From JAUSIK01 sp964362915 (GTDB taxonomy: Archaea > Nanobdellota > Nanobdellia > Pacearchaeales > GW2011-AR1): a stretch of 14,166 nucleotides of DNA. The stretch covers positions 1-14,166 of the forward strand of contig CAYIGH010000025.1 in assembly GCA_964362915.1 (NCBI GenBank), in the 5' to 3' direction. The translations under genes were made by a program, and so were the position numbers. The stretch's first letter is position 1; the number at the start of each line of letters is the position of its first letter. The notes under the pieces were generated by a model that saw only the letters and a program-made list of their open reading frames with translations, searched no databases and was not told the origin of the DNA. Positions 1 through 5,644 of this stretch are shown here, piece by piece.

Positions 1-50
1 TCTGTTGTTATATTCGGGAGACATAAAAGCAATGTTCAATTATTTATGTC

Positions 51-146
51 TCACGCTATAGTGAAAATAAAAAATATAGGAATATAGATAATAAGAGCAG
101 TAATCCCTCCTCCCGCCCAATACGGCCAATTTTTCCAGCCCATCAT
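51..146 (-). CDS. 31-aa membrane microprotein (hypothetical)
   Basis: The reverse strand encodes a 31-residue ORF starting with two consecutive ATG codons (146 and 143) and ending in TGA. After a Trp-rich head (GWKNWPYWAGGG) it is almost wholly hydrophobic to its end, so it is one predicted membrane helix. An AT-rich TATA-like stretch at about 163-172 lies 22-26 nt upstream of the start, the spacing seen for other genes here, so a leaderless mRNA is likely. The WPYW-GGG head resembles the start of longer small membrane proteins I associate with DPANN archaea, so this could be a truncated member. The function is unknown. The short length makes chance possible, although the promoter spacing and composition argue for a gene. 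Confidence 0.45.
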   Translation of the reverse strand: MMGWKNWPYWAGGGITALIIYIPIFFIFTIA

Positions 147-215
147 CTAATAAAAAATTATAAATATAAATACAATCATAGAAACCTTTTTTACTATCAA
201 ACATTCTTAAATTAT

Positions 216-815
216 ATGCAGGAATTACTAAAACAATACGATCAAATAAAAAATCAATTAAAATATCGTTTAAATGATTTCAAAAATCTCCAGGAAAAAG
301 ACCAATATAAAGAATTTATGTTCTGCCTTCTAACTCCCCAAAGCAACGCACAAAGATGCTGGCAGGCTGTAGAAGAAATATCAAAATTAGAGATTTTAAA
401 TCAGGAATCTATATTTAATATATTAAAAACAAAAACCAGATTCCATATCACAAAGACAAAAAGAATTTTACAAGCAAAGGAAAATTGGGATAAGATAAAA
501 TCTTTTTTAAATAACAAAAATAGAAAGGAACTTAGAAATCATATAGCAAAAACAGTAAATGGATATGGCTTAAAAGAAGCATCGCATTTCTTAAGAAATA
601 TAGGATTATCAGACAATCAAATAGCAATACTTGACAGGCATATTTTGAGAAATTTAAAAAATATTAATTTAATAAATGGAACAAAAGTGAAGAATTATGG
701 GAATTATCTTGAAATAGAAAGAATCTTCCTGAATTTTGCGAATTCTATTGGCATTCCCCCTGACGAATTAGATATTCTATGGTGGAGCCAAGAAAATGGT
801 GAAATTTTTAAATGA
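216..815 (+). CDS. N-glycosylase/DNA lyase, Ogg2 family (8-oxoguanine repair)
   Basis: This is a bifunctional base-excision repair enzyme that removes 8-oxoguanine from DNA and nicks the abasic site by beta-elimination. At 199 aa it matches the usual length of archaeal Ogg2 (MjaOgg-like) proteins. The helix-hairpin-helix signature is clear: VNGYGLKEASHFLRNIG at about 114-130 contains the presumed catalytic Lys120, and ILDRHIL holds the conserved Asp140. The protein ends in Lys199; a C-terminal lysine is known to take part in 8-oxoG recognition in Ogg2 enzymes. An N-terminal KEFMFCLLT segment at 32-40 also matches the family. The ATG at 216 lies about 25 nt after a weak T-rich TATA candidate. 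It is monocistronic and converges on the membrane gene at 829-1161. A MutT-like NUDIX at the other window end would act on the same lesion in the nucleotide pool. Confidence 0.9.
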   Translation: MQELLKQYDQIKNQLKYRLNDFKNLQEKDQYKEFMFCLLTPQSNAQRCWQAVEEISKLEILNQESIFNILKTKTRFHITKTKRILQAKENWDKIKSFLNNKNRKELRNHIAKTVNGYGLKEASHFLRNIGLSDNQIAILDRHILRNLKNINLINGTKVKNYGNYLEIERIFLNFANSIGIPPDELDILWWSQENGEIFK

Positions 816-828
816 ATTTTAGAGAGAA

Positions 829-1161
829 TCATTTTCTTTTTGTCCCAATCAACATATCAACTTTATCCTCTAGCGCAAATAGTCTTTTATCATACTCGAT
901 AAATCTATTATCATAATTATCTAATCTCTCATTAATTTTAACAAGATTATTTTTAAAATAATCTGTTCTAACTAACATTCTATCCATAAAACTCATCACC
1001 CTCTGATAAGAAATGCCCACTAAAAAAACAACACTTACTAAAGGAAGTAAATTAATCCAATCAGGTGTATTAATCCAGCCCAACAATTTAGCAATAATAT
1101 ATCCCACTAGAAGAAGCATAAAAAACCAAAATAACACATCCCAAATATCAAATCTCCTCAT
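829..1161 (-). CDS. Two-TM coiled-coil membrane protein, copy 1
   Basis: This 110-aa protein begins RRFDIWDVLFW and has two hydrophobic helices (about residues 7-27 and 36-55), then a charged, heptad-like C-terminal half predicted to be a coiled coil. It is clearly a paralogue of the protein at 6005-6319: both share IWD at the head of TM1, an INTP-WINL-P linker, RTDYFK-N after TM2 and a KRLF-LE motif near the end. I chose ATG at 1161 instead of the upstream in-frame TTG at 1170. The TATA-like ATTAAAAAG at 1183-1190 is centred 26 nt above 1161, and the alignment to the paralogue starts there. The function is unknown; the architecture suggests an oligomeric membrane protein with a cytoplasmic coiled coil. 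Confidence 0.8.
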   Translation of the reverse strand: MRRFDIWDVLFWFFMLLLVGYIIAKLLGWINTPDWINLLPLVSVVFLVGISYQRVMSFMDRMLVRTDYFKNNLVKINERLDNYDNRFIEYDKRLFALEDKVDMLIGTKRK

Positions 1162-1182
1162 ATTAAACAATAATTAATAAAC

Positions 1183-1190
1183 TTTTTAAT
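1183..1190 (-). promoter_or_regulatory. TATA box for membrane protein copy 1
   Basis: On the reverse strand this reads ATTAAAAA, centred about 26 nt upstream of the ATG at 1161. It supports a leaderless transcript and decides the start against the TTG at 1170. Confidence 0.45.
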
Positions 1191-1221
1191 CATTTCGATG
1201 TAAAACTTAACACTTAAACAT

Positions 1222-1338
1222 TCAAATAAGTTCAAATATCTTAAAAATTATCCACCCAATCAGGACAAACATACATATCCAAAATATAACATAATAAAAA
1301 TAATCTCTAGGTCCTTCCCATATATCCTAATTTTCCAT
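1222..1338 (-). pseudogene. Small membrane ORF interrupted by TAG at codon 4
   Basis: On the reverse strand the frame reads M-E-N-TAG-D-I-W-E-G-P-R-D-Y-F-Y-Y and then a single hydrophobic helix (VIFWICMFVLIGWIIFK), ending in TGA. Past the TAG (1327-1329) no ATG lies before the helix. The DIWE head followed by a TM resembles the other small membrane proteins in this window (DIWD, NIWD). The ATG at 1338 is 26 nt from the centre of the symmetric TATA box at 1361-1368, exactly where a leaderless start would be. It could be a recent nonsense mutation, a readthrough or recoded TAG, or chance. Two genes here end in TAG, so TAG normally works as a stop. Confidence 0.4.
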
Positions 1339-1360
1339 AGAATATTAACAATCAATAACT

Positions 1361-1368
1361 TTTATAAA
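1361..1368. promoter_or_regulatory. Symmetric TATA box, candidate bidirectional promoter
   Basis: TTTATAAA is a perfect palindrome. Its centre (1364.5) is about 26 nt from the pyrH ATG at 1390 on the + strand and about 26 nt from the ATG at 1338 on the - strand. Both would then be leaderless. Confidence 0.5.
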
Positions 1369-1389
1369 AACTACTATCTTAATAAAACA

Positions 1390-2073
1390 ATGGAAAAAAT
1401 AGTAATATCCTTAGGAGGCTCGTTAATAGTGCCAGATAAAATAGACTATGAGTTTCTAGATGAATTCAAAGATACTATTGGAAAACACTACAAAACACAC
1501 AAATTTATTGTGGTAGCAGGTGGCGGCTCAATAGCAAGAAAATACATTGAAGCACTAAAAAAAGAGAACAAATCAAAAAATGAATTATCGCAAGCAGGAA
1601 TAAGAGTAACAAGAATGAATGCATTTTTTTTAATGCAGCTCTTTGGAAAAGAGGCTAATGATAATTTGCCTTTAAACATGCACGAAATAAAAAATTATCT
1701 TGTAAAAAATAAAATAGTAATTTGCGGCGCATTGAGATTTTCTGAAAATTCAACCTCAGATACTACTGCGGCAAAAATTGCAAATTACCTAAATACAATT
1801 TTTATTAATATCACAAATGTAAAGGGTCTGTATACGTCAGATCCTAGAAAAAATAAGGACGCGAAATTCATTCCCAAGATTTCATGGAAAGAATTTGAAA
1901 AAATAGCTCTAAAATCGAAATATTCCCCAGGTCAGCATTTTGTCCTAGACCAGAATGCTGCAACTTTGATAAGGAAATATAAGATTAAGACTTATATTGT
2001 TGGGAAGAATTTGAAAAATTTAGAGCGGATTTTGAAAGGAAAGATATTTGAAGGGACGCTGATAAAAGATTAA
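1390..2073 (+). CDS. pyrH: Uridylate kinase (UMP kinase)
   Basis: This enzyme phosphorylates UMP to UDP with ATP, feeding UTP and CTP synthesis in the cytoplasm. It is an amino acid kinase-fold protein of 227 aa, the length of archaeal UMP kinases. Visible motifs are the N-terminal strand and glycine loop ISLGGSL (6-12), VVAGGGSIARKYI (41-53), the SDTTAAKIANYL helix (123-134) and NVKGLYTSDPRK (143-154), the nucleotide-binding region typical of the family. The ATG at 1390 follows a TATA box centred 26 nt upstream, so the mRNA is probably leaderless. It is a single gene, convergent with the anchored protein at 2121-3479. Confidence 0.93.
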   Translation: MEKIVISLGGSLIVPDKIDYEFLDEFKDTIGKHYKTHKFIVVAGGGSIARKYIEALKKENKSKNELSQAGIRVTRMNAFFLMQLFGKEANDNLPLNMHEIKNYLVKNKIVICGALRFSENSTSDTTAAKIANYLNTIFINITNVKGLYTSDPRKNKDAKFIPKISWKEFEKIALKSKYSPGQHFVLDQNAATLIRKYKIKTYIVGKNLKNLERILKGKIFEGTLIKD

Positions 2074-2120
2074 AACTATTTCCAATACCAAAAGCAAAGC
2101 CTATTTCACTCTTTTTCATT

Positions 2121-3479
2121 TCACCTCTCATAAATCTTCGCATTTTCTGTAAATCCATTCACTTGCGAAAGTGTTTTACCAGGAAAAGCTTCAAATCTTA
2201 TTTTCCTGTTTTCACTCATCTGAACAAGAACAACTCCATGCACCATTTCATTACTTGCTGTTTTCAAACCTTTTGCTGCAGATTTCCTGTCCCATGGACT
2301 TCCACTTGGAGTAATATAATCATATTCAACAAGTTCATATTTTATCAAACCATCATCAATTCCAACATCGACAGGATTTGGAGAGTTTCCTTTAACACCA
2401 AATTGCCTTGAATCTTCTCCCTCATAACCAGCTATAGAAATCACAATTCTCTGAGGATCAATATAATCATACACAAAAGATAAATGGCCTATCCAATATC
2501 CTTTTTGTCCAGTTTCTGTCACAGCCCCAGCATACCCATTCGTACCTTCCAAGAACCAATTACCAACTAATTTACCGTCAATATCATAATCAATCTTTCC
2601 ACTGATAGGCTCTGCAGTTCGTACACTTTTCTCAATCAATTTACTTCTCACAGGTTCATTAAAATATTCATACGTATTAGGAACAATATGTATTTTAGAA
2701 GGCTCAACTGCATAATGCTCGGGGACAACAAAACCTGATAATGTTGCTTCCTCATCGATAAGATTAAAATCAATATTATTCTTATAATATCCAATGAGCT
2801 CTCCTGCTTCAACTGGAATTCGAACACCCCGATACCCATGCGTTGGAGGAGCATACGCCTTGATTTTTTCAGGAAGATTGCTTACATAAATATAATAGCT
2901 AGAAATAGTGCACGTGTACTTTATCGTAATGTGGTAGTCCTTCCCTTCTTCAGCATTAGGCATATGCGCAATATCGGTAATATATCCTTTTCCCGGAGAA
3001 TAAACTTCAATATTAAATTCTTTATTATCAAAATTCTGAAAATAATGATGATTAACTGGAGTAACATGATCTCCAACCATTAGTCCTCTTGGAAGCATAA
3101 CTTTTGTTTTGTCTAAATTAACAGGAGGATAATCAAATTTTATCTTTGTACCTTCACATTCATCTTTCCTTGTATCAGTTCCTTCTATATTTTGTTCTCC
3201 AGTCATTTCCTCTTTAGGAGAAAAAATTATTTTACACAACTCATTTTTATTTCCCCTACAATAATTTTCGCATTGTCCTAGATTATTTAAGCAAAATGCT
3301 CTACAATTTTCCTCGCCAGAGCAAAGATTTCCTAAATTCCCGCTTCTAATCTCTCCTATACTCTGGCTTCCTTCTTCATTACTCTTCCAAATATTGTTTT
3401 TCTCCTTAATTACAATTCCAATAACTCCTATGAGAACAAGAATTCCGATAATGCATATTATCACAAAACTCTTTTTCAT
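2121..3479 (-). CDS. Membrane-anchored extracellular protein with putative M23-like fold
   Basis: This 452-aa protein begins MKKSFVIICII, with one hydrophobic segment at about 4-24 acting as a signal anchor, so the rest should be outside the cell. A Cys-rich stretch (Cys53, 59, 63, 70, 74, 82) follows and could form disulfides, then a low-complexity linker to about 105. The region 130-245 (GDHVTPVNHHYF, VYSPGKGYITDI, IPVEAGELIGYY, IDFNLID) has the beta-strand and GELIG rhythm of M23/LytM peptidases. I do not see their standard HxxxD and HxH zinc set, so it may be inactive or use His138, His144 and His145. The C-terminal half (290-452) is rich in Gly, Tyr and Asp and unassigned. A TATA box at 3501-3508 is centred 26 nt before the ATG. 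Its role may be cell-surface related. Confidence 0.7.
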   Translation of the reverse strand: MKKSFVIICIIGILVLIGVIGIVIKEKNNIWKSNEEGSQSIGEIRSGNLGNLCSGEENCRAFCLNNLGQCENYCRGNKNELCKIIFSPKEEMTGEQNIEGTDTRKDECEGTKIKFDYPPVNLDKTKVMLPRGLMVGDHVTPVNHHYFQNFDNKEFNIEVYSPGKGYITDIAHMPNAEEGKDYHITIKYTCTISSYYIYVSNLPEKIKAYAPPTHGYRGVRIPVEAGELIGYYKNNIDFNLIDEEATLSGFVVPEHYAVEPSKIHIVPNTYEYFNEPVRSKLIEKSVRTAEPISGKIDYDIDGKLVGNWFLEGTNGYAGAVTETGQKGYWIGHLSFVYDYIDPQRIVISIAGYEGEDSRQFGVKGNSPNPVDVGIDDGLIKYELVEYDYITPSGSPWDRKSAAKGLKTASNEMVHGVVLVQMSENRKIRFEAFPGKTLSQVNGFTENAKIYER

Positions 3480-3500
3480 TTCAAAAAAAGTAAAACCAAT

Positions 3501-3508
3501 TATAAAAA
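3501..3508 (-). promoter_or_regulatory. TATA box of the anchored extracellular protein
   Basis: The reverse strand reads CTTTTTATA here, centred about 25-26 nt above the ATG at 3479 and just past the stop of the PIN gene. This implies a leaderless mRNA separate from the toxin-antitoxin operon. Confidence 0.45.
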
Positions 3509-3513
3509 GCTAT

Positions 3514-4005
3514 TTATTTCTTAAAGCTCAGAAGAGCCTTTATTACTTCGTTAATTAAATCTTGCGTAATAAATAAAGAAGATTTAGTTTTTAATTCCTT
3601 AATCTTTTCTATCGCAATTTCTTTATTAATAACCTTTTCCCTAGAAGCACGCAAAATAATCCCAATACTACCATGAACTTCTATATGATAATTCTTTGCA
3701 ATTTCTCGTGCATCTAAATCATCAGTTAAAAAATAATCTGCTTTTTCCTGCAATGTGAGCGCGATTGCTTCTGCCTCACCCAAATCGAGATCGTATTGAT
3801 TTACAAAAATCTTTGCTTTATCCTTAAACTCGCTGTCTAAAGCAATTACTTTTATTTGAGAAGGAAAAACAATTTTATTTTTTCTTAATTCGTGTTCAAC
3901 TTCGTGTGGGATTAAAATATGTGAAAAAATATCAAATGCCTTCACTAGGTTTATTTCGGCTAGATGTAAAATAGGTCCTGTGTTAGAAACAGCTTTATTT
4001 TCCAT
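3514..4005 (-). CDS. PIN-domain protein (DUF3368-like), probable toxin
   Basis: This 163-aa protein matches the DUF3368 branch of PIN nucleases, which act as RNA-cleaving toxins in VapBC-type pairs. Landmarks are VSNTGPILHL (6-15), HEVEHEL (34-40), LDLGEAEAIAL (73-83), LTDDLDAREIA (93-103) and GSIGIILRA (112-120). Probable metal ligands are Glu39, Glu77, Asp95, Asp96 and Asp98. The first PIN aspartate position is Asn8, a change I recall in related archaeal proteins, so activity is not certain. Its start overlaps the end of the RHH gene by 11 bp, as expected for a co-translated toxin behind its antitoxin. Transcription would be controlled from the palindrome at 4203-4226. Confidence 0.8.
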   Translation of the reverse strand: MENKAVSNTGPILHLAEINLVKAFDIFSHILIPHEVEHELRKNKIVFPSQIKVIALDSEFKDKAKIFVNQYDLDLGEAEAIALTLQEKADYFLTDDLDAREIAKNYHIEVHGSIGIILRASREKVINKEIAIEKIKELKTKSSLFITQDLINEVIKALLSFKK

Positions 4006-4201
4006 ACAATCCCCATTGGATATCTTCTTTTATTGCAGATTCTAATTGGACAACTTTTTGCTTCTTAACAAGTTCACGAATAGCATCGCGGATAAGTTCT
4101 GATTTATTTGCATACCATCCCTGCTTAATCAACTCTTCCATTTCAATAATAATGCGCTTTGTTAATTTTGCTGGCACAGTTTCCATATTAGAGCTTTCCA
4201 C
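3995..4201 (-). CDS. Ribbon-helix-helix antitoxin (CopG/VapB-like)
   Basis: This 68-aa protein has a short strand (TVPAKLT) and two helices (about 16-27 and 33-47, with KSELIRDAIRELV), the ribbon-helix-helix DNA-binding dimer fold. The C-terminal tail (about 48-68) would wrap and neutralise the PIN toxin encoded by the overlapping downstream gene. Two starts are possible: GTG at 4201 and ATG at 4186. The TATA box at 4224-4231 is centred about 26 nt before 4201, which favours a leaderless GTG start; the ATG would have a leader of about 15 nt. Autorepression is likely, because a perfect 10-bp inverted repeat lies between the TATA box and the start. Confidence 0.8.
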   Translation of the reverse strand: MESSNMETVPAKLTKRIIIEMEELIKQGWYANKSELIRDAIRELVKKQKVVQLESAIKEDIQWGLYGK

Positions 4202-4202
4202 A

Positions 4203-4226
4203 ATAGTATTACTATGGTAATACTAT
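4203..4226. promoter_or_regulatory. Perfect inverted repeat, probable RHH operator
   Basis: The arms ATAGTATTAC (4203-4212) and GTAATACTAT (4217-4226) are exact reverse complements around TATG. The element fills the space between the reverse-strand TATA box and the predicted transcription start, so a bound RHH dimer would block polymerase. Confidence 0.7.
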
Positions 4227-4231
4227 TTAAA
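4224..4231 (-). promoter_or_regulatory. TATA box of the RHH/PIN operon
   Basis: The reverse strand reads TTTAAATA, the archaeal consensus, centred about 26 nt before the GTG at 4201 and touching the outer arm of the operator. Confidence 0.6.
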
Positions 4232-4287
4232 TATTTCTGTAAGAAGGAGTTTTAATTCGCACTTTTCATTTTTTCACCAGCGTAAGC

Positions 4288-4295
4288 TTTATATA
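4288..4295 (+). promoter_or_regulatory. TATA box of the DUF2683/RelE operon
   Basis: TTTATATA predicts transcription from about 4318 and a leader of some 20 nt before the ATG at 4341. A TFB-element-like purine stretch (CGTAAGC) lies just upstream. Confidence 0.55.
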
Positions 4296-4297
4296 CT

Positions 4298-4311
4298 TGG
4301 TATATATACCA
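4298..4311. promoter_or_regulatory. Palindrome TGGTATATATACCA, probable operator
   Basis: This 14-bp perfect palindrome lies just downstream of the TATA box and before the predicted start of the DUF2683/RelE transcript, a position suited to autorepression by the antitoxin. Part of it could also act as an alternative TATA element. Confidence 0.5.
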
Positions 4312-4340
4312 TATCTATATTAAACTAGAGATAAAGCAAA

Positions 4341-4580
4341 ATGGTACAAGCAATGATTGAAATTCCTGAAGAAGCAAATCATATTTTAAACATAGTGAAG
4401 GCTAGATATAATTTAAAGACTAAAAGTGAAGCTATTGCAAAAATCGTTATTGAATGCGGTGGAAATATTTTAGAACCAGAATTAAGACCAGAATATTTAG
4501 AAAAGCTTCAAAAAATAGAAAAAGAGAAAGGGATTAGCTTCAAGAATATACCTGAATTAAGAAGAATAACAGAGGGCTAA
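4341..4580 (+). CDS. DUF2683-family antitoxin-like protein
   Basis: This 79-aa protein begins MVQAMIEIPEEANHILNIVK and continues with KSEAIAKIV (34-42) and LEPELRPEYLEKL (45-57), the signature of the archaeal DUF2683 family as I recall it. The N-terminal strand and two helices suggest a ribbon-helix-helix-like DNA-binding module, and the charged C-terminal helix could bind the partner. The gene is followed after one nucleotide by a RelE-like gene, so it is probably the antitoxin and autorepressor of that pair. It is divergent from the RHH/PIN operon. The function is inferred from context. Confidence 0.75.
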   Translation: MVQAMIEIPEEANHILNIVKARYNLKTKSEAIAKIVIECGGNILEPELRPEYLEKLQKIEKEKGISFKNIPELRRITEG

Positions 4581-4581
4581 A

Positions 4582-4854
4582 ATGTATCATTATGAGGTGA
4601 TGCCCAATTTACAAAGAATCCTTAACAAGTTATTCAAAAAAGATAAAGCTCGTTATGAGCAAGTTATGAATAAAATTGAAGAAATTATAAATTCCCCTGA
4701 TGTTGAGCATTATAAAAATCTGAGATATGACTTAAGCGACAAAAAAAGAGCGCAGATTGGGCATTTTGTTTTAGTATTCTCTTTTATCAAATCAGAAAAC
4801 AAAATTAAATTCCTGGACTTTGACCATCACGATAATATTTACAAGAAAAGATAA
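4582..4854 (+). CDS. RelE/ParE-like toxin
   Basis: This 90-aa protein has the RelE-fold order of two N-terminal helices (to about residue 37) then a beta-sheet: YKNLRYDLSDKKRAQIGHFV (44-63), LVFSFI (64-69) and KIKFLDFDHHDNIYKK (74-89). RelE-type toxins cleave mRNA at the ribosome; ParE relatives instead attack gyrase. The ending FDHHDNIYKK is typical of archaeal RelE-like proteins paired with DUF2683. Basic residues Arg48, Lys54-Arg56 and His82/His83 are candidates for RNA contacts. The start follows the antitoxin stop by one nucleotide, implying coupled translation. Confidence 0.75.
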   Translation: MYHYEVMPNLQRILNKLFKKDKARYEQVMNKIEEIINSPDVEHYKNLRYDLSDKKRAQIGHFVLVFSFIKSENKIKFLDFDHHDNIYKKR

Positions 4855-4881
4855 TTTTTGATGAGTTTGTTTTTGCTATAT

Positions 4882-5049
4882 CTATTCCAAAAAAGGCAAA
4901 GGTCTTATTTTTTCTTCGTCTTCTCCTATTTGTATGATATCAATTTCAATAGAATCGTCATTAAACAAATGTAAACAGTAATCCTTATGAACAAAAGATT
5001 CTAAAACTTTTAAGGCGCATCGTAAAAAGATAATTAACTATAATCTCAT
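4882..5049 (-). pseudogene. Decayed or TAG-interrupted small ORF
   Basis: On the reverse strand an ATG at 5049 opens M-R-L-TAG, after which the same frame runs open for 51 codons to a TAG at 4882-4884. The C-terminal part (HLFNDDSIEIDIIQIGEDEE, then KIRPLPFLE) has balanced acidic and hydrophobic residues like a real protein, while the start does not look like a normal N-terminus. A second ATG in another frame at 5020 reads only 11 codons. I do not recognise the family. It is most likely the remnant of a small gene, perhaps associated with the neighbouring toxin-antitoxin modules. It occupies most of the gap between the RelE-like gene and the tRNA. Confidence 0.3.
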
Positions 5050-5074
5050 ATTTTTATAATTAGAAAAGGACAGA

Positions 5075-5085
5075 ATAAATTTATA
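5075..5085. promoter_or_regulatory. TATA region of the tRNA (and possibly the reverse ORF)
   Basis: ATAAATTTATA contains a 10-bp palindrome centred at 5079.5. In the + direction it predicts a start near 5106-5110, just before the tRNA at 5111. In the - direction it points to about 5053, near the ATG at 5049. Confidence 0.5.
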
Positions 5086-5110
5086 TCCTCCACATATTAA
5101 ATAATATTAA

Positions 5111-5184
5111 GGGCCTGTAGCTTAGTCTGGTAGAGCACTGCCCCGATGTGGCAGGGGTCAGAGGTTCAAATCCTCTCAGGCCCA
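5111..5184 (+). tRNA. tRNA, anticodon GAT by position (Ile?), odd anticodon loop
   Basis: A 74-nt cloverleaf folds with perfect stems: acceptor GGGCCTG/CAGGCCC, D stem GCTT/GAGC, anticodon stem CTGCC/GGCAG and T stem AGAGG/CCTCT with a canonical TTCAAAT loop. The discriminator is A and CCA is not encoded. The 7-nt loop is CCGATGT, so the anticodon by position is GAT (Ile). Position 33 is C, not the near-universal U, and position 37 is G. A competing register (CCCC/GGGG) would present T-GTG-G (His) but gives abnormal spacing, and A73 does not fit archaeal tRNA-His. The acceptor and A73 fit Ile. The tRNA is real; its identity is uncertain. Confidence 0.8.
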
Positions 5185-5197
5185 TTATAAGACTAAT

Positions 5198-5644
5198 ATG
5201 ATAAACACACAAAACATAGAACAAGCAAAAAATCTAATCAAAGAAACAATAGAGACGAAAGAAAATCCAATAATTGTAAAAGCTCAATCTCCAGACTTTA
5301 ATAGAAAAATCTTAGAATATGGAAAATTCAATATCCTGCTATCAATAGAATCAACAACGAAAAAAAAAGACGCTTCAAAATACCTAGACTCTGGCTTGAA
5401 TCACATTCTAGCAAAAATAGCCGCAAGAAACAATATTGCTATAGGCATTAACTTGGAAGAAATCAACCCTCTAGATAAAAAACAAAAAGCAATCCAACTC
5501 TCAAAAATAATCCAAAACATAAAAATATGCAGAAAAGAGGAAACTAAAATAAGGCTCTTAAACTATAAGGATAAAAAAACCGCGTTTTCTTTTTTAATTT
5601 CTTTGGGCGCCTCTACTCAACAAACCAAAGAAGCTATAACATGA
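5198..5644 (+). CDS. rnp3: RNase P protein component 3 (Rpp30-like)
   Basis: This is a protein subunit of archaeal RNase P, the ribonucleoprotein that removes 5' leaders from pre-tRNAs; Rpp30 (Rnp3) pairs with Pop5 to activate the RNA. The 148-aa sequence keeps the core signature of the family: RKILEYGKFNILLSIE (36-51), LDSGLNHILAKIAARNNIAI (63-82), GINLEE (83-88), IIQNIKICRK (104-113) and AFSFLISLGAS (129-139). It is shorter than typical archaeal Rnp3 (about 200 aa), a compact form of the PHP-like barrel. The ATG lies 13 nt after the tRNA 3' end, with no space for another promoter, so it is probably cotranscribed with that tRNA. Its TGA overlaps the next ATG. Confidence 0.85.
   Translation: MINTQNIEQAKNLIKETIETKENPIIVKAQSPDFNRKILEYGKFNILLSIESTTKKKDASKYLDSGLNHILAKIAARNNIAIGINLEEINPLDKKQKAIQLSKIIQNIKICRKEETKIRLLNYKDKKTAFSFLISLGASTQQTKEAIT

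Noticed and set aside
1488..1679. Open frame opposite pyrH
   Set aside because: It lies wholly within pyrH on the other strand, and its composition reflects the complement of pyrH codons.
2163..3083. Several open frames inside the anchored extracellular protein gene
   Set aside because: They are antisense or shifted-frame shadows of a 452-codon gene with a clear signal anchor and its own promoter.
4859..4865. TTGATGA as a C box of a C/D sRNA
   Set aside because: The first base is not a purine and no D box (CTGA) or internal C'/D' pair lies at a suitable distance.
5143..5149. Reading the tRNA at 5111-5184 as tRNA-His(GTG)
   Set aside because: The required stem has a G-A mismatch, four bases between D stem and anticodon stem, and a two-base variable loop; the discriminator is A, not the C expected for archaeal His.
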